A stretch of 64,000 nucleotides of DNA from assembly GCF_014650775.1 (NCBI RefSeq), contig NZ_BMVP01000008.1, forward strand, positions 124,001 through 188,000, read 5' to 3'. The stretch is from Streptomyces cirratus (GTDB taxonomy: Bacteria; Actinomycetota; Actinomycetes; Streptomycetales; Streptomycetaceae). Positions 24,504 to 32,783 of the stretch are shown in pieces; within the stretch, counting starts at the first letter, position 1, and each line of letters starts with the position of its first letter. The translations under genes and the position numbers were made by a program. A model generated the notes under the pieces. That model had not been told where the DNA came from. It ran no database searches and saw nothing but the letters and a program-made list of their open reading frames with translations.

Positions 24504-25223
24504 ATGCCGCAGCCACCCCGGAACATGCCCGCACCCGCCGACCGGGCACTGATTCCGCTTTCCACCGGGGCAGCGCACCACCGCGCGAAGGCAGCGGTCC
24601 TCCTGCTCCACGGCGGGCGGGTGAACGCTCTCGGACCGCCATCACGGCTGAACCTTCCCGCCCTGCGCATGCGACCCTTCGCGAGCGCCGTCATGCGAGC
24701 AACCGTTCACGACGAGGTCCTCGTCGCACGTGTCCGCTACCAGCACCGCGGCTGGAACGGCCACCACGCCCACCCCGTCGCCGACGCCCGCCGCGCCTTG
24801 GACCAACTACGCACGATCACAGGACCGGTCCCCATCGTCCTGATCGGCCACTCCCTCGGCGGCCGGGCAGCGCTTCGCCTGGCGGCAGACCCGGAAGTCG
24901 GCGGAGTCATCGCGCTGGCGCCCTGGTGTCCGCCGGGCGAACCCACCGCACACCTGCGCGACAGAACCGTCATCGCACTCCACGACGAAGCCGACACCGT
25001 CACGTCCGCTGCGGACACCTGGGCCTACGTCACCCGCGCACACGCCGACGGAGCCCGCGTCGCGGGAATCCGAATGCCGGGCGGCCGTCACAGCATGATC
25101 GGCTCCGCCCGACTGTGGCACCGCATCACCGCCGAAACCGCCGCGGCCCTCCTCGGCCTCGCTTCCTTCCCCGACGTCTCCACTCCGAGCCGCACGTGGA
25201 ACGGTCAGCCTCACCGCCCATGA
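24504..25223 (+). CDS. Alpha/beta hydrolase
   Basis: A 239-residue hydrolase with nucleophile elbow GHSLGG (Ser), candidate acid in LHDEADTV and His in GGRHSM, so the Ser-Asp-His triad is complete. The oxyanion segment is LLLHGG. It starts 3 bp after the DUF1295 stop and is almost certainly co-transcribed. Such an enzyme could release or remodel acyl chains, fitting the lipid theme of the operon, but the substrate is unknown. Confidence 0.85.
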   Translation: MPQPPRNMPAPADRALIPLSTGAAHHRAKAAVLLLHGGRVNALGPPSRLNLPALRMRPFASAVMRATVHDEVLVARVRYQHRGWNGHHAHPVADARRALDQLRTITGPVPIVLIGHSLGGRAALRLAADPEVGGVIALAPWCPPGEPTAHLRDRTVIALHDEADTVTSAADTWAYVTRAHADGARVAGIRMPGGRHSMIGSARLWHRITAETAAALLGLASFPDVSTPSRTWNGQPHRP

Positions 25224-25510
25224 GTCCGACCATCCGCGGTGAAGCAGCCGCTCGCCCGGCCAGCACGCCCTGAACACCCCAACCCCACCACCGAACGCCC
25301 ACCCGGACAGCCCGAACGCACGGTGCCACCAAAGACGCGGAGGCGCTCCGTGCAGGCCCGCGGTCGGGATAGGGGTGCTCCGCGCCGGCGGTGTGCGGAA
25401 CCTGCTGGTGGAAGCGACGGCGTTGCGGTCCGGTGAGCTGGTCGTCGCCACCTGTCTGTCGGCCGTCGCCCGTATTGTGCTTGGTTCAGCGTGAGTGGCT
25501 GGGCAGCCGG

Positions 25511-25516
25511 TAGGGT
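25511..25516 (+). promoter_or_regulatory. -10 element of the accessory murG
   Basis: TAGGGT ends seven bases before the GTG at 25524, and there is no ribosome binding site, so the transcript is probably leaderless. A clear -35 is not seen. The 280 bp upstream, back to the hydrolase stop, contain no recognisable gene. Confidence 0.5.
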
Positions 25517-25523
25517 GCGTGGG

Positions 25524-26699
25524 GTGAATACTTCCTCCGTGCTACCGCGTTCATTCCGGCTGCTCGTGACGGGCGGAGGCACGGGCGGTCACACCTACCC
25601 GGCGCTGACGGCGATCCGTACCTTGCAAGGGCGCCTATCAGATGCGGGCGCCACGTTGGATGTCCTGTGGATCGGGACGGCGGACGGTCTCGAAGCGCGC
25701 GTCGCCCCGGCGGAGGGAATCGCGTTCAAGACGGTGGCCACGGGGAAGATCCGTCGCTCTTCGAATCCGCTCAAGATGCTGTCCGCCGCGAACGTGAAGG
25801 ACATGGCGCGGGTGCCGCTCGGGGTGGCTCAGGCCCGGTCGATCGTCTCCGATTTCCGGCCGGACGTGGTTCTGGCGACGGGTGGGTACGTCGCGGTCCC
25901 GGCCGGGCTGGCCGCTCGGCTGTGCCGCGTTCCGCTGGTTCTGCACGAGCAGACGGTCCGGCTCGGGCTGGCCAACCGGAAGCTCGCGGGTTCGGCGACG
26001 CGGATCGCGGTGTCCTCGGAGTCCTCGCTGTCGCTTCTGCCGGCTGAGGTGCGCGAGCGTGCGGTGGTCACGGGGAACCCGGTGCGGCCGGAAGTACTGG
26101 GTGGCGACGGGGACAAGGCGGTCGAGGCACTGGCCCTGTACGGGTTCGACCGGCGTCTGCCGACGGTCTACGTCACAGGCGGCGCGCAGGGCGCGCAGCA
26201 GATCAACGGTGTCGTTCGTGAAGTGCTGCCCTGGCTCCTGGCACACGCGAACGTGATCCACCAGTGCGGTCCGGCGAACGTGGACGGACTCCGGTCGGCC
26301 GCCGGCGGGCTCGATCCCGTTCTCGCGGGCAGGTACCACGTGACCGGGTTCGTCGGTCCGGAGCTGCCGGACGTTCTGGCACTGGCCGATGTCGTGGTCT
26401 CGCGGAGCGGGGCCGGTACCCTGGCCGAGCTGACCGCGCTCGGTAAGCCGGCAGTGTTCATCCCGCTCGCCACGTCGGCCGGGAACGAGCAGGCGCACAA
26501 CGCCCGACACCTGGCCGACGCGGGGGCCGCGCTCGCTCTGCTCGGCGAGGTCACCGGCGAGGCTCTGCGGAGCGCGGTTGGCCCGCTCCTGATCGACCCC
26601 GCCCGACGGGCGGTGATGGCGGAGCGGGCCCGGACACACGGTCGGCCAGATGCGGCGGACAGGCTCGTGGACGTGGTGCTGTCCGCCACATCCGCCTGA
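25524..26699 (+). CDS. murG: MurG-like UDP-GlcNAc glycosyltransferase
   Basis: A 391-residue GT-B glycosyltransferase with the MurG glycine loop GGGTGGHTYPAL at the N-terminus and the C-terminal donor-site segments YVTGGAQGAQQING and SRSGAGTLAELTALGKPAV. MurG transfers GlcNAc to lipid I to make the peptidoglycan precursor lipid II. This gene is far from any division/cell-wall cluster genes in the window, so it is likely an accessory paralogue, perhaps for an antibiotic-tolerant wall or another undecaprenyl-linked glycan. A leaderless GTG start is favoured. Confidence 0.85.
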   Translation: MNTSSVLPRSFRLLVTGGGTGGHTYPALTAIRTLQGRLSDAGATLDVLWIGTADGLEARVAPAEGIAFKTVATGKIRRSSNPLKMLSAANVKDMARVPLGVAQARSIVSDFRPDVVLATGGYVAVPAGLAARLCRVPLVLHEQTVRLGLANRKLAGSATRIAVSSESSLSLLPAEVRERAVVTGNPVRPEVLGGDGDKAVEALALYGFDRRLPTVYVTGGAQGAQQINGVVREVLPWLLAHANVIHQCGPANVDGLRSAAGGLDPVLAGRYHVTGFVGPELPDVLALADVVVSRSGAGTLAELTALGKPAVFIPLATSAGNEQAHNARHLADAGAALALLGEVTGEALRSAVGPLLIDPARRAVMAERARTHGRPDAADRLVDVVLSATSA

Positions 26700-26939
26700 T
26701 CAGCGGGACTGCGGGTGACGTCCCGCGATGTGCAGGGCCGTGCCCGCGTCGGATCGGGGTATGAAACGCGGCTCGGGGACCGCCCACCGCCAGAGCCTGA
26801 ACACCCGGGCGTACAGACCACCGGCGCCGGTCAGGGCATCCAGGACAGCCGCGCCCACAGCACCCTGCTGCTCCTCCACCAGTTCGGGGAGTACCAGCGC
26901 GTGTGCCAGTACAGCCCCTCCGCAGGAAGAATTGGTCAT
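26700..26939 (-). CDS. Hypothetical ORF, possibly part of a decayed gene
   Basis: 79 codons with decent codon bias (EEQQGAVGAAVLDALTGAG). AGGAG abuts the ATG with no spacing. The frame continues upstream in good codon usage to an in-frame TAG at 26973, and beyond that lies the carbonic-anhydrase-like remnant in the same frame, so it may be the tail of a larger broken gene. I do not recognise it. Confidence 0.3.
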   Translation of the reverse strand: MTNSSCGGAVLAHALVLPELVEEQQGAVGAAVLDALTGAGGLYARVFRLWRWAVPEPRFIPRSDAGTALHIAGRHPQSR

Positions 26940-26979
26940 CTCCTGGAACGACTCCGCATAGTCTTCGCCCTCCTACTGG

Positions 26980-27420
26980 CACTGCCCCGCAAAGACCCCG
27001 CTCAGTCGAGATCCGCTTCGCCGCCTTCCCGCACAGTTCCAAGGGCGCCTGGGCGAGCAGCGGATTGCCCTCGCCGTTGGCCTTGATGCCCAGGCGCTGC
27101 CCGCCTCCGTCAGTTCGCGCCTGACCTTGGCCGGGACGCCCGCCACCAGCGAACCGGGCGGGATCCTCATGCCCTGCGGCACCACCGCGCCGGCCACCTT
27201 CTGCGAACCGGCGCCCACCGTCGCGCCGTTGAGCCCAGGGCGCCCATCCCGCCCCTCATGTCGTCCTCGATCGTGCAGCCGTGCAGCCGTGCAGCCGTGC
27301 AGCACCGCTGCCCCCGGCCGGTTTGGTGCGAACGAGGGCACGCCCGCTCCGCCCCCCTCACCGCCTACGCGCACCGTCACGGACGGTAGGCCCGAACGTC
27401 GCCCACCGGTACTGGGCGAT
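26980..27420 (-). pseudogene. Gamma-carbonic-anhydrase-like hexapeptide-repeat protein, multiply frameshifted
   Basis: Pieces of a left-handed beta-helix protein lie in successive frames: VLHGC/HGCTIEDDM, then LNGATVGAGS, VAGAVVPQGMRIPPGSLVAG and VPAKVRRELTE, then GIKANGEG. Intact relatives read continuously through these motifs. At least three frame changes are visible (at the octamer array near 27290, near 27230 and near 27075), and the N-terminal third is largely lost. The family binds zinc or other metal through His residues between repeats. Clearly nonfunctional. Confidence 0.8.
27272..27303. repeat. Four tandem copies of CGTGCAGC
   Basis: Four perfect back-to-back 8-bp units. On the minus strand they lie exactly at the LHGCT motif of the carbonic-anhydrase-like remnant, where an intact gene would need only about two such units. 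Two extra copies add 16 bases and shift the frame. Confidence 0.9.
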
Positions 27421-27447
27421 GATCTCGCCGACAGCGGTTCGGGCTTC

Positions 27448-27681
27448 CTAGTGGCGCATGCGCCAGGTGCCGTAGAGGCCGGCGACGGCGCTGATGACGC
27501 CGGAGAAGCCGGCTTGCCCGATGGCGAGGTAGATGCCGGCGCATGTGGCCAGAAGGGCGATCAGTACGACGCTGTCCCGGTTTCTGTGCCGCTGTGCCGC
27601 CGCGAGATCGGCCGGTGCAGCTTTGTCGGTGTCTGTGGCGGCCTGGGGGGCGGGTGTCCGGGGTGTCTCGGTGTGTGTCAT
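27448..27681 (-). CDS. Small membrane protein of unknown function
   Basis: 77 residues: a hydrophilic Thr/Ala/Pro-rich N-terminal half, then two short hydrophobic segments (SVVLIALLATCAGIYLAI and GFSGVISAVAGLYG) and a basic end (TWRMRH). Codon bias is good. No strong ribosome binding site is seen. I do not recognise a family. Confidence 0.55.
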   Translation of the reverse strand: MTHTETPRTPAPQAATDTDKAAPADLAAAQRHRNRDSVVLIALLATCAGIYLAIGQAGFSGVISAVAGLYGTWRMRH

Positions 27682-27880
27682 GTCTTCAGGAGAACCGGAG
27701 GCCGCGGTGGTCTCCTAGTGATCCGTACGGGCCCGCATGGACTCGAACAAAGGCCCCCGTAGTCCGGCGGAATCCGGTTCGGGCTCGAACGCCGACGGGC
27801 GTTCGCGAGCGTTCGAGGTAATCCGTGTACGTACGGCGCCGGGGGCCTCTAGCGTTGCCTTTCGGACAGGGGGGTGACCG

Positions 27881-28921
27881 GTGACAGACGACGATCCGGG
27901 GATCACTGCGCAGGACGCCGCTGCCATCACCGCGTTCGAGGACGCGCTGCGCGACTTCGCCGCGGACCTCAACCGGCTGCACATCGCCCACGGCGCCCCG
28001 TCCTACTCGATGATGGCCAACGCGTCCCTGCGCCCGAGGCTGACCAGGGCCGGCCTGAACGAGATGCTGGGCGGCAGGCGCTTCACCTCGCTGGAGGTAC
28101 TTCTCGAGTTCGTCCGGGTCATCACGATGCCCGCAGGTCTTGCGCCGGCCGCGGCTGCCGGATTCCGCGCGGATCCGGCACTCGTCGCCCGGTGGCGCGG
28201 CCGCTGGCAGGACGTGAAACTCCTCCAACGCCAGGCCCAGCCCGCACGCAAGCAACTGCGGGCCACCGTGCGGCAGACCCTGGAGGATGCCACACAGGAA
28301 GCCGAAGCCATCCGCGAGAGCGCCCGCGCGGAAGCCGCCCGCATCGAAATGAGCGCCGAAACCGACGCCGCACGCCTGCGCGCCCAGGCCCGCCAGGAGG
28401 CCGACGCGCTCCTGCAGCGCGCCCGGCTGACGGCCAGACAGATCCATGGGCGTCCACGGCAAGAGGGGGCCGGTCCGCATACCGTCGCGGGCACCTTCAA
28501 ATCCGGCGGGTTGTCGTGGCGGGAGGGAGGAAGGCTGCGTCCGGCGGCCGCGGCGATCGCGGTGGCGGTGCTGGCCTCGGCCGCGGTCCTGGCCGGGGAC
28601 GTCTTCACCGCGACGACCGGAACCTGCCGCCCCGACCGGACACAGGCCGCAGATCAGCTTGTCCCGCGAGCCGGGCTCCCCGGGCGGCTGGCAGTGCGGC
28701 GGGCGGCCTTCGACCGCCAACCTGCCTCGATCATCTTCACCGACCTCAAGCCGTTCGGATTCCCCTCCTCCAGTCCCTCCGCGGACAGCCCTCCCACACC
28801 CAGCACCCCACCGACCCCGAGCCTCACCCAGACTCCCAGCACCACACCGACCCCCACCCCGCCTCCCACCCCCTCGTCAACCCCGAGCAACCACGACTCC
28901 TGCGCCCCGACAGGCCCATGA
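27881..28921 (+). CDS. Membrane protein with DNA-binding-like N-terminus, coiled coil and Pro/Thr-rich tail
   Basis: A 346-residue protein of unusual design. Residues 10-95 resemble the helix-turn-helix N-terminal region found in many actinomycete regulators (LTRAGLNEMLGGRRFTSLEV). Residues 105-190 are a long charged Ala/Glu/Arg helix, probably coiled coil (EAEAIRESARAEAARIEM). One hydrophobic helix follows at about 220-240 (AAAAIAVAVLASAAVLAG). The last 70 residues are a Ser/Pro/Thr-rich tail predicted outside. The GTG start at 27881 follows a GGGGGTGA sequence. It may sense the envelope and bind DNA or another regulator inside. Confidence 0.65.
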   Translation: MTDDDPGITAQDAAAITAFEDALRDFAADLNRLHIAHGAPSYSMMANASLRPRLTRAGLNEMLGGRRFTSLEVLLEFVRVITMPAGLAPAAAAGFRADPALVARWRGRWQDVKLLQRQAQPARKQLRATVRQTLEDATQEAEAIRESARAEAARIEMSAETDAARLRAQARQEADALLQRARLTARQIHGRPRQEGAGPHTVAGTFKSGGLSWREGGRLRPAAAAIAVAVLASAAVLAGDVFTATTGTCRPDRTQAADQLVPRAGLPGRLAVRRAAFDRQPASIIFTDLKPFGFPSSSPSADSPPTPSTPPTPSLTQTPSTTPTPTPPPTPSSTPSNHDSCAPTGP

Positions 28922-28924
28922 GCA

Positions 28925-29052
28925 CGGCAGTCGTCCAACGGGTACCCACTGTCGCTTGGCAGCGGTCTGCTCGGGCCGAGCATCTCAGCCGCCTTGACCA
29001 CCTCGTCGACGGTCATACCGAACCGGAGCGGCCCGACGCCGGCAGCCGATGA
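28925..29052 (-). pseudogene. Fragment of a hypothetical protein
   Basis: The stretch GVGPLRFGMTVDEVVKAA is the conserved opening of a group of small actinomycete proteins of unknown function (a 'GxGPLRFGMT' motif). It then runs into a noncoding-looking extension. No start, and no continuation of the domain, is present. Confidence 0.45.
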
Positions 29053-29115
29053 ATAGCACCGACTGCTGCCACGACTGCCGGCGTCCGTCCTGGACGGGCG
29101 CCAGCTGTGGCACGG

Positions 29116-29469
29116 TCAACGCCAACGTCTGGAGCCGGTGCCGGGCGTGCGAGAACGGCATCCCCGGCTGGGCCCGACGATGTCGTAAGCCTCCGCCGGC
29201 TTCGGGCTGTATGACGCCAGTCGCGCGGGCCGGGCCAGCCCGGACGCGCCGGGGCTGCCCGCCGCCATCATCAGCACTCCGCGGCACTCCGCGGCGCATC
29301 GCGGATCCGCCGCACGGCACCGCGACACCTCGACGCGCAGGTCCGCGCCGGTGACAGGGTGGTACGGAGCGGCGGGCAGGGCCGCCGCGGCGAGCAGCCC
29401 GCAGAGTGCGGTGGTGGCCCACCGGGCGCTGGACTTCCTGAATGAACGTATGTGCTTGTCTCGGATCAC
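29116..29469 (-). CDS. Possible small secreted protein
   Basis: A 117-codon frame from GTG 29469 with a basic N-terminus and an Ala/Leu-rich signal-like segment (TTALCGLLAAAALPAAP), followed by a Cys-containing region (SRCRAADPRCAAECRG). Codon bias is good over the first 90 codons, but the C-terminus is Arg/Ser-rich and looks out of frame. No ribosome binding site is apparent. It may be a decayed secreted protein. Confidence 0.35.
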   Translation of the reverse strand: MIRDKHIRSFRKSSARWATTALCGLLAAAALPAAPYHPVTGADLRVEVSRCRAADPRCAAECRGVLMMAAGSPGASGLARPARLASYSPKPAEAYDIVGPSRGCRSRTPGTGSRRWR

Positions 29470-29687
29470 CGATTGCGGATGCCTGTTTCCGGATCCCCGT
29501 TTCCCGACTCCGCGCGGCGCCTTCCACCGTGGCGATCCTCGCCCGCCGGGCCCCAGGCCGCGATCTCCCTGCCACCCCGATCCGGGTGGTGCCGGCGCAG
29601 CCCCCACCCGGGGGTGTACCAGGAAAAACGGTCCTGCTCGGCTCTGTGAACCGCACGGTCGGCGGCGCTACAGTGCCCACGCTCCGC

Positions 29688-29752
29688 GTGTGCGGGCGGT
29701 GCGCGCGTGCGTGCGTGGGGATGCGCGCGTGCATGTGCGTGCGGGCCGGGGA
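29688..29752. repeat. GTGCG-rich low-complexity leader
   Basis: A run of alternating purine-pyrimidine GCGTGC/GTGCGTG words upstream of the next gene. A TACAGT -10-like hexamer lies at 29670-29675, just before it. The composition favours Z-DNA or slippage; no protein is supported here. Confidence 0.5.
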
Positions 29753-29778
29753 GCGGAAGGGCGGGAAGGGCATTGGGC

Positions 29779-31599
29779 ATGGGCTCTGGGATGTTCGCGA
29801 AGCTGGGCGGCGCCGTCACGACGAAGACGGCAGCCGTCGTGGCCGCCGGCACGCTGGCCGTGGGGGGCGCGGCGGGCGCGGGCGTGTGGTACGTCAACCA
29901 GGGACCCCAACTCGCCGTCGTCCAGCGCAGTACGTCGGTCGCGGTCCCGGCCGGCGGCCGACAGGCCGCCGTCGTCGGCTGCCAGGCGCACGAGACGGCG
30001 CTCAGCGGCGGTTACGCCATCGCCGGTCCGGGCTTCGCCACCGACAGCCACTTCATCGGCGGCGCCTGGCTGGCCGCCGCCACCAACCCCGGCGACGCCC
30101 CGGCCACGCTCACCGCGTACGCGCTGTGCGTCAACGCCCGGCTGGAGCTCAAGCCCGGCCTGGACTTCACCTTCAAGGCGCATGCCTTCAAGGACCGGGA
30201 CAGCAAGCGCACCCTCCTGGGCGACGGCACTTCCGTGCACGACCTCACCACCGACGGGCCGTACGCCTCCCACGTCCACGATTCCGTCGCCCAGCCCTTC
30301 TGCGACGGCCCCGGATACACCATGGTGGGCACCGAGTTCCGCTCCGACCGGGTTCTGCCGGGGCGCACGGCGGCACCGGTGCCGCTGGACCGGCTCACTT
30401 CTGAGGGAGCGCTACCGGGCTCCGGGAGCACCCTGCCCTGGTTCGTCTCGGTGAACCCGGGCACGGAGCTCAGCACCCGGCCGTTCCCGATGCCGCGCTC
30501 CGAGAACGTGGCCCTCGAAACCCGCATAGAAGACCCGCAGCCGCCGCAGGCGAACTACGCGGTCGGCCTCCGGCCGATCTGTGTGAAGTTGAACAGCCCC
30601 GCCACCACGGTCACCGCCCAGGTGACGGTCGCGGCGGGCGCCAGCGCCGATGCCACCGTGCGCTGCCCGAAGGGACAGTTCGTGGTCGGCGGAGGCTTCG
30701 CCTTCCAGGCGCCCGCCGAGAACGCCGCGCTGGAGGCCCCGCAGCGCTACTTCGGCGACGGCTGGCTGTTCGCCCCGACCAACGCGCCGACGGCGGGCGA
30801 GCCCTCGGGACGCAAGGTCCGCCAATGGCACGTCACGGGAACCAACCAGCAGAAACCGGGCAACCTCTACCACAACTCGGTGTGGATGCAGCGCGACGGC
30901 GAAACCTTCACCGGCAACGGGTACTTCGACACGCACGCGCACGGCCCCGATGACCAGGAGCTACGGGCCTCCGCCATCCCGGACAGCCAGCCGATGATCG
31001 CCAGTGCCGTCTGTGTCAAGATCGACGCCGAGCCCACCGAGCCCGCCGAGGGAGCGAAGCCGCCGGTCCTGAACCGGCCCGACCTGCCGCCGTTGGACGT
31101 TCCGAGCGTCCCGGGCTCCGCCGCGCCCTCCTCCCCGACCCCCTCGGGATCCCCGGTTCCCGGCCCGTCCGGCTCGCAGAGCGCGTCCCCCCCGCCGCAC
31201 TCCTCGCAGACGCCCGGCACCCCGGCCTCCCCGGGCCCGAACCAATCGTCCCCGCCCCCGCGCGGCAACAGCTCGCCGCCCGCCGCGCCGCAGAGCCCCG
31301 CCGTCTCCATCAACGAGCCCGCGGGCGGCGCCACCCTGCGGCGCGGCTGTGAGGAGTCCTTCGCCGGCACGGCCCGGACCCGGCCGGGCGGGCAGTCCGT
31401 CACCGATCCGCAGTACACCACCTGGCAGATCAAGGGGCCCGGGGGGCCGGTGACACTGGGCGCCGGTGCCTCCGGCCGGTTCCTGGTCCCGCTGCTCCCC
31501 GACGGCACGTATCCGCTGGTCTTCACGGCGACCGACCCGGCCGGCGGACTGACCGGAAGCGCGCAGGTCTCGGTGCGGATCGTGGGGTGCCTGCGCTGA
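29779..31599 (+). CDS. Large secreted/cell-surface protein with Pro/Ser-rich linker and Ig-like C-terminus
   Basis: A 606-residue protein. Residues 12-38 form a signal or anchor (TKTAAVVAAGTLAVGGAAG). Two related beta-rich modules follow, each with the pattern 'sGGgFa... WlfAptN... CVk' (around 70-120 and 290-410), like secreted proteins of unknown function from the genus. A Ser/Pro/Gly linker spans about 445-515, and the last 80 residues resemble an Ig-like domain (TYPLVFTATDPAGGLTG). ATG 29779 has GGAAGGG about ten bases upstream. The function is unknown; surface display is likely. Confidence 0.75.
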   Translation: MGSGMFAKLGGAVTTKTAAVVAAGTLAVGGAAGAGVWYVNQGPQLAVVQRSTSVAVPAGGRQAAVVGCQAHETALSGGYAIAGPGFATDSHFIGGAWLAAATNPGDAPATLTAYALCVNARLELKPGLDFTFKAHAFKDRDSKRTLLGDGTSVHDLTTDGPYASHVHDSVAQPFCDGPGYTMVGTEFRSDRVLPGRTAAPVPLDRLTSEGALPGSGSTLPWFVSVNPGTELSTRPFPMPRSENVALETRIEDPQPPQANYAVGLRPICVKLNSPATTVTAQVTVAAGASADATVRCPKGQFVVGGGFAFQAPAENAALEAPQRYFGDGWLFAPTNAPTAGEPSGRKVRQWHVTGTNQQKPGNLYHNSVWMQRDGETFTGNGYFDTHAHGPDDQELRASAIPDSQPMIASAVCVKIDAEPTEPAEGAKPPVLNRPDLPPLDVPSVPGSAAPSSPTPSGSPVPGPSGSQSASPPPHSSQTPGTPASPGPNQSSPPPRGNSSPPAAPQSPAVSINEPAGGATLRRGCEESFAGTARTRPGGQSVTDPQYTTWQIKGPGGPVTLGAGASGRFLVPLLPDGTYPLVFTATDPAGGLTGSAQVSVRIVGCLR

Positions 31600-31651
31600 G
31601 GTGCTGAGGCGGGCCCGGCCACCTCGAAGACGGGGCGGGCCGACGACCTCT

Positions 31652-32125
31652 TCACCGCCCGCGGCCCCGAGGGGCTGCGGGGTTTCGTGGACGCCGTGCA
31701 CGGGCGCGCTCGCGCACCCATTCGGGATGGGGGTTGGTGTGTGGCTGGCCCGCCACGACGACGGTCGGCACGGTCTCGTTGCCGTCGTTGACTGCTCTCA
31801 CTGCTGCGGCACCTGCCGGGTCGCTCCAGATGGTGACCCAATGCAACTTGCGTGCACTGCGGCCCAGTCGGATGCGCAGTCGTATGCAGTACTTGCAGCC
31901 CGGACGCCAGAAGACGACTGGCCGACCGTCGACCAGGCTGCGGCGTTGTGCCTCCTGCGCACCGATCGACCTCGGGAAGATCAGAGGTGAGTTCACGCTG
32001 GCGAGCGCCAGGAACGCCAGCAGGAGTGCTGCGGCTCCGCAGGGACTCCCACTGAAGACCTGCCCAGTCGCGACGGCTGAGCCGCTGAGCACGATCAGCA
32101 TCGGCAGGACCCAAGCGTGCATCAT
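31652..32125 (-). CDS. Membrane-anchored glutaredoxin/mycoredoxin-like protein
   Basis: A 157-residue protein with two N-terminal hydrophobic helices (about 4-20 and 28-46) and a thioredoxin-fold domain with a CxxC active site (GCKYC) after VVFWRP, plus the cis-Pro/substrate segment NETVPTVVVAGQP typical of glutaredoxins. It probably reduces disulfides or mycothiol adducts at the cytoplasmic face. The start codon overlaps, head to head, that of the next gene on the other strand, so one of the two starts may be further in. Confidence 0.8.
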   Translation of the reverse strand: MMHAWVLPMLIVLSGSAVATGQVFSGSPCGAAALLLAFLALASVNSPLIFPRSIGAQEAQRRSLVDGRPVVFWRPGCKYCIRLRIRLGRSARKLHWVTIWSDPAGAAAVRAVNDGNETVPTVVVAGQPHTNPHPEWVRERARARRPRNPAAPRGRGR

Positions 32126-32456
32126 GGTGATGCAGTGTATCGACGAGTCGAAATGCTCCTCGAACTACTTCGAGCGACTGGCCGTCACCGAGCAGCGGAT
32201 CGCCGACCATGCGCTGTTCGCCGCGCCTGTAAAGGTCAGCGACAACCGCTCGCCCTCCGGCATCTCCACCATCCAGGCTGAGGCTCTGCCGCCCGATGTC
32301 GCCGCCACCGTTGTCCCAAGCGCGATCGAGGCTGACCGCGACACGGACATCCTGGCCCGTGTCCTGCGGCGCGAAGAGGACCAGCGCCATGAGCTCCTAC
32401 GGCGCCTGCACCACCTGGGCGATTTCACCAGCGGACGGGATGAGAGCGGCGGCTGA
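32124..32456 (+). CDS. Hypothetical protein
   Basis: A frame of about 110 codons with strong G/C third positions (EADRDTDILARVLRREEDQR, mostly charged and helical). Alternative ATG starts lie at 32124 and 32130. Its beginning overlaps the start of the divergent glutaredoxin-like gene, leaving no room for promoters, so the 5' end may be missing. No family recognised. Confidence 0.4.
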   Translation: MVMQCIDESKCSSNYFERLAVTEQRIADHALFAAPVKVSDNRSPSGISTIQAEALPPDVAATVVPSAIEADRDTDILARVLRREEDQRHELLRRLHHLGDFTSGRDESGG

Positions 32457-32607
32457 CATACGCCGGCGCCTCGCCGCTCCCGGAGCGACGGGCGCCGCCC
32501 CCATCCGGATGCCGCTGGTCGCGCTCTCCCAGGCGCTCTGGGACCCCGGCCCGCCACAGGCAGTCTGGCCGCAGTTCCGGGCCCTTGCCGGCCGCCCGCC
32601 CCTTTGA
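32440..32607 (+). CDS. Small hypothetical protein
   Basis: 55 codons overlapping the end of the preceding frame by 17 bp (MRAAADIRRRLAAPGATG ... PQAVWPQFRALAG). It has good codon bias and is consistent with coupled translation. No recognisable domain. Confidence 0.35.
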   Translation: MRAAADIRRRLAAPGATGAAPIRMPLVALSQALWDPGPPQAVWPQFRALAGRPPL

Positions 32608-32783
32608 CCCCGACCGGTGGGCGGGCGGTCACGGGCATCCGTGGGGCGGGAGCGGGGGGCGGAGGTCCGCACTCCGCAACAACGGGATCCCGGCGCGGTG
32701 ACGAACCGTGTCCGGCCGTCGCCCCGGGCGGATCCCGGGAGTTACGGTGCGGCGACGCCGGCATCCGGGAGAGGGAGAAGACC

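Noticed and set aside
29049..29354. Plus-strand 101-codon frame with several Cys at its start (MNSTDCCHDCRR)
   Set aside because: It overlaps a minus-strand frame with better codon bias and a signal-like segment, and its latter half is Arg/Pro-rich noise.
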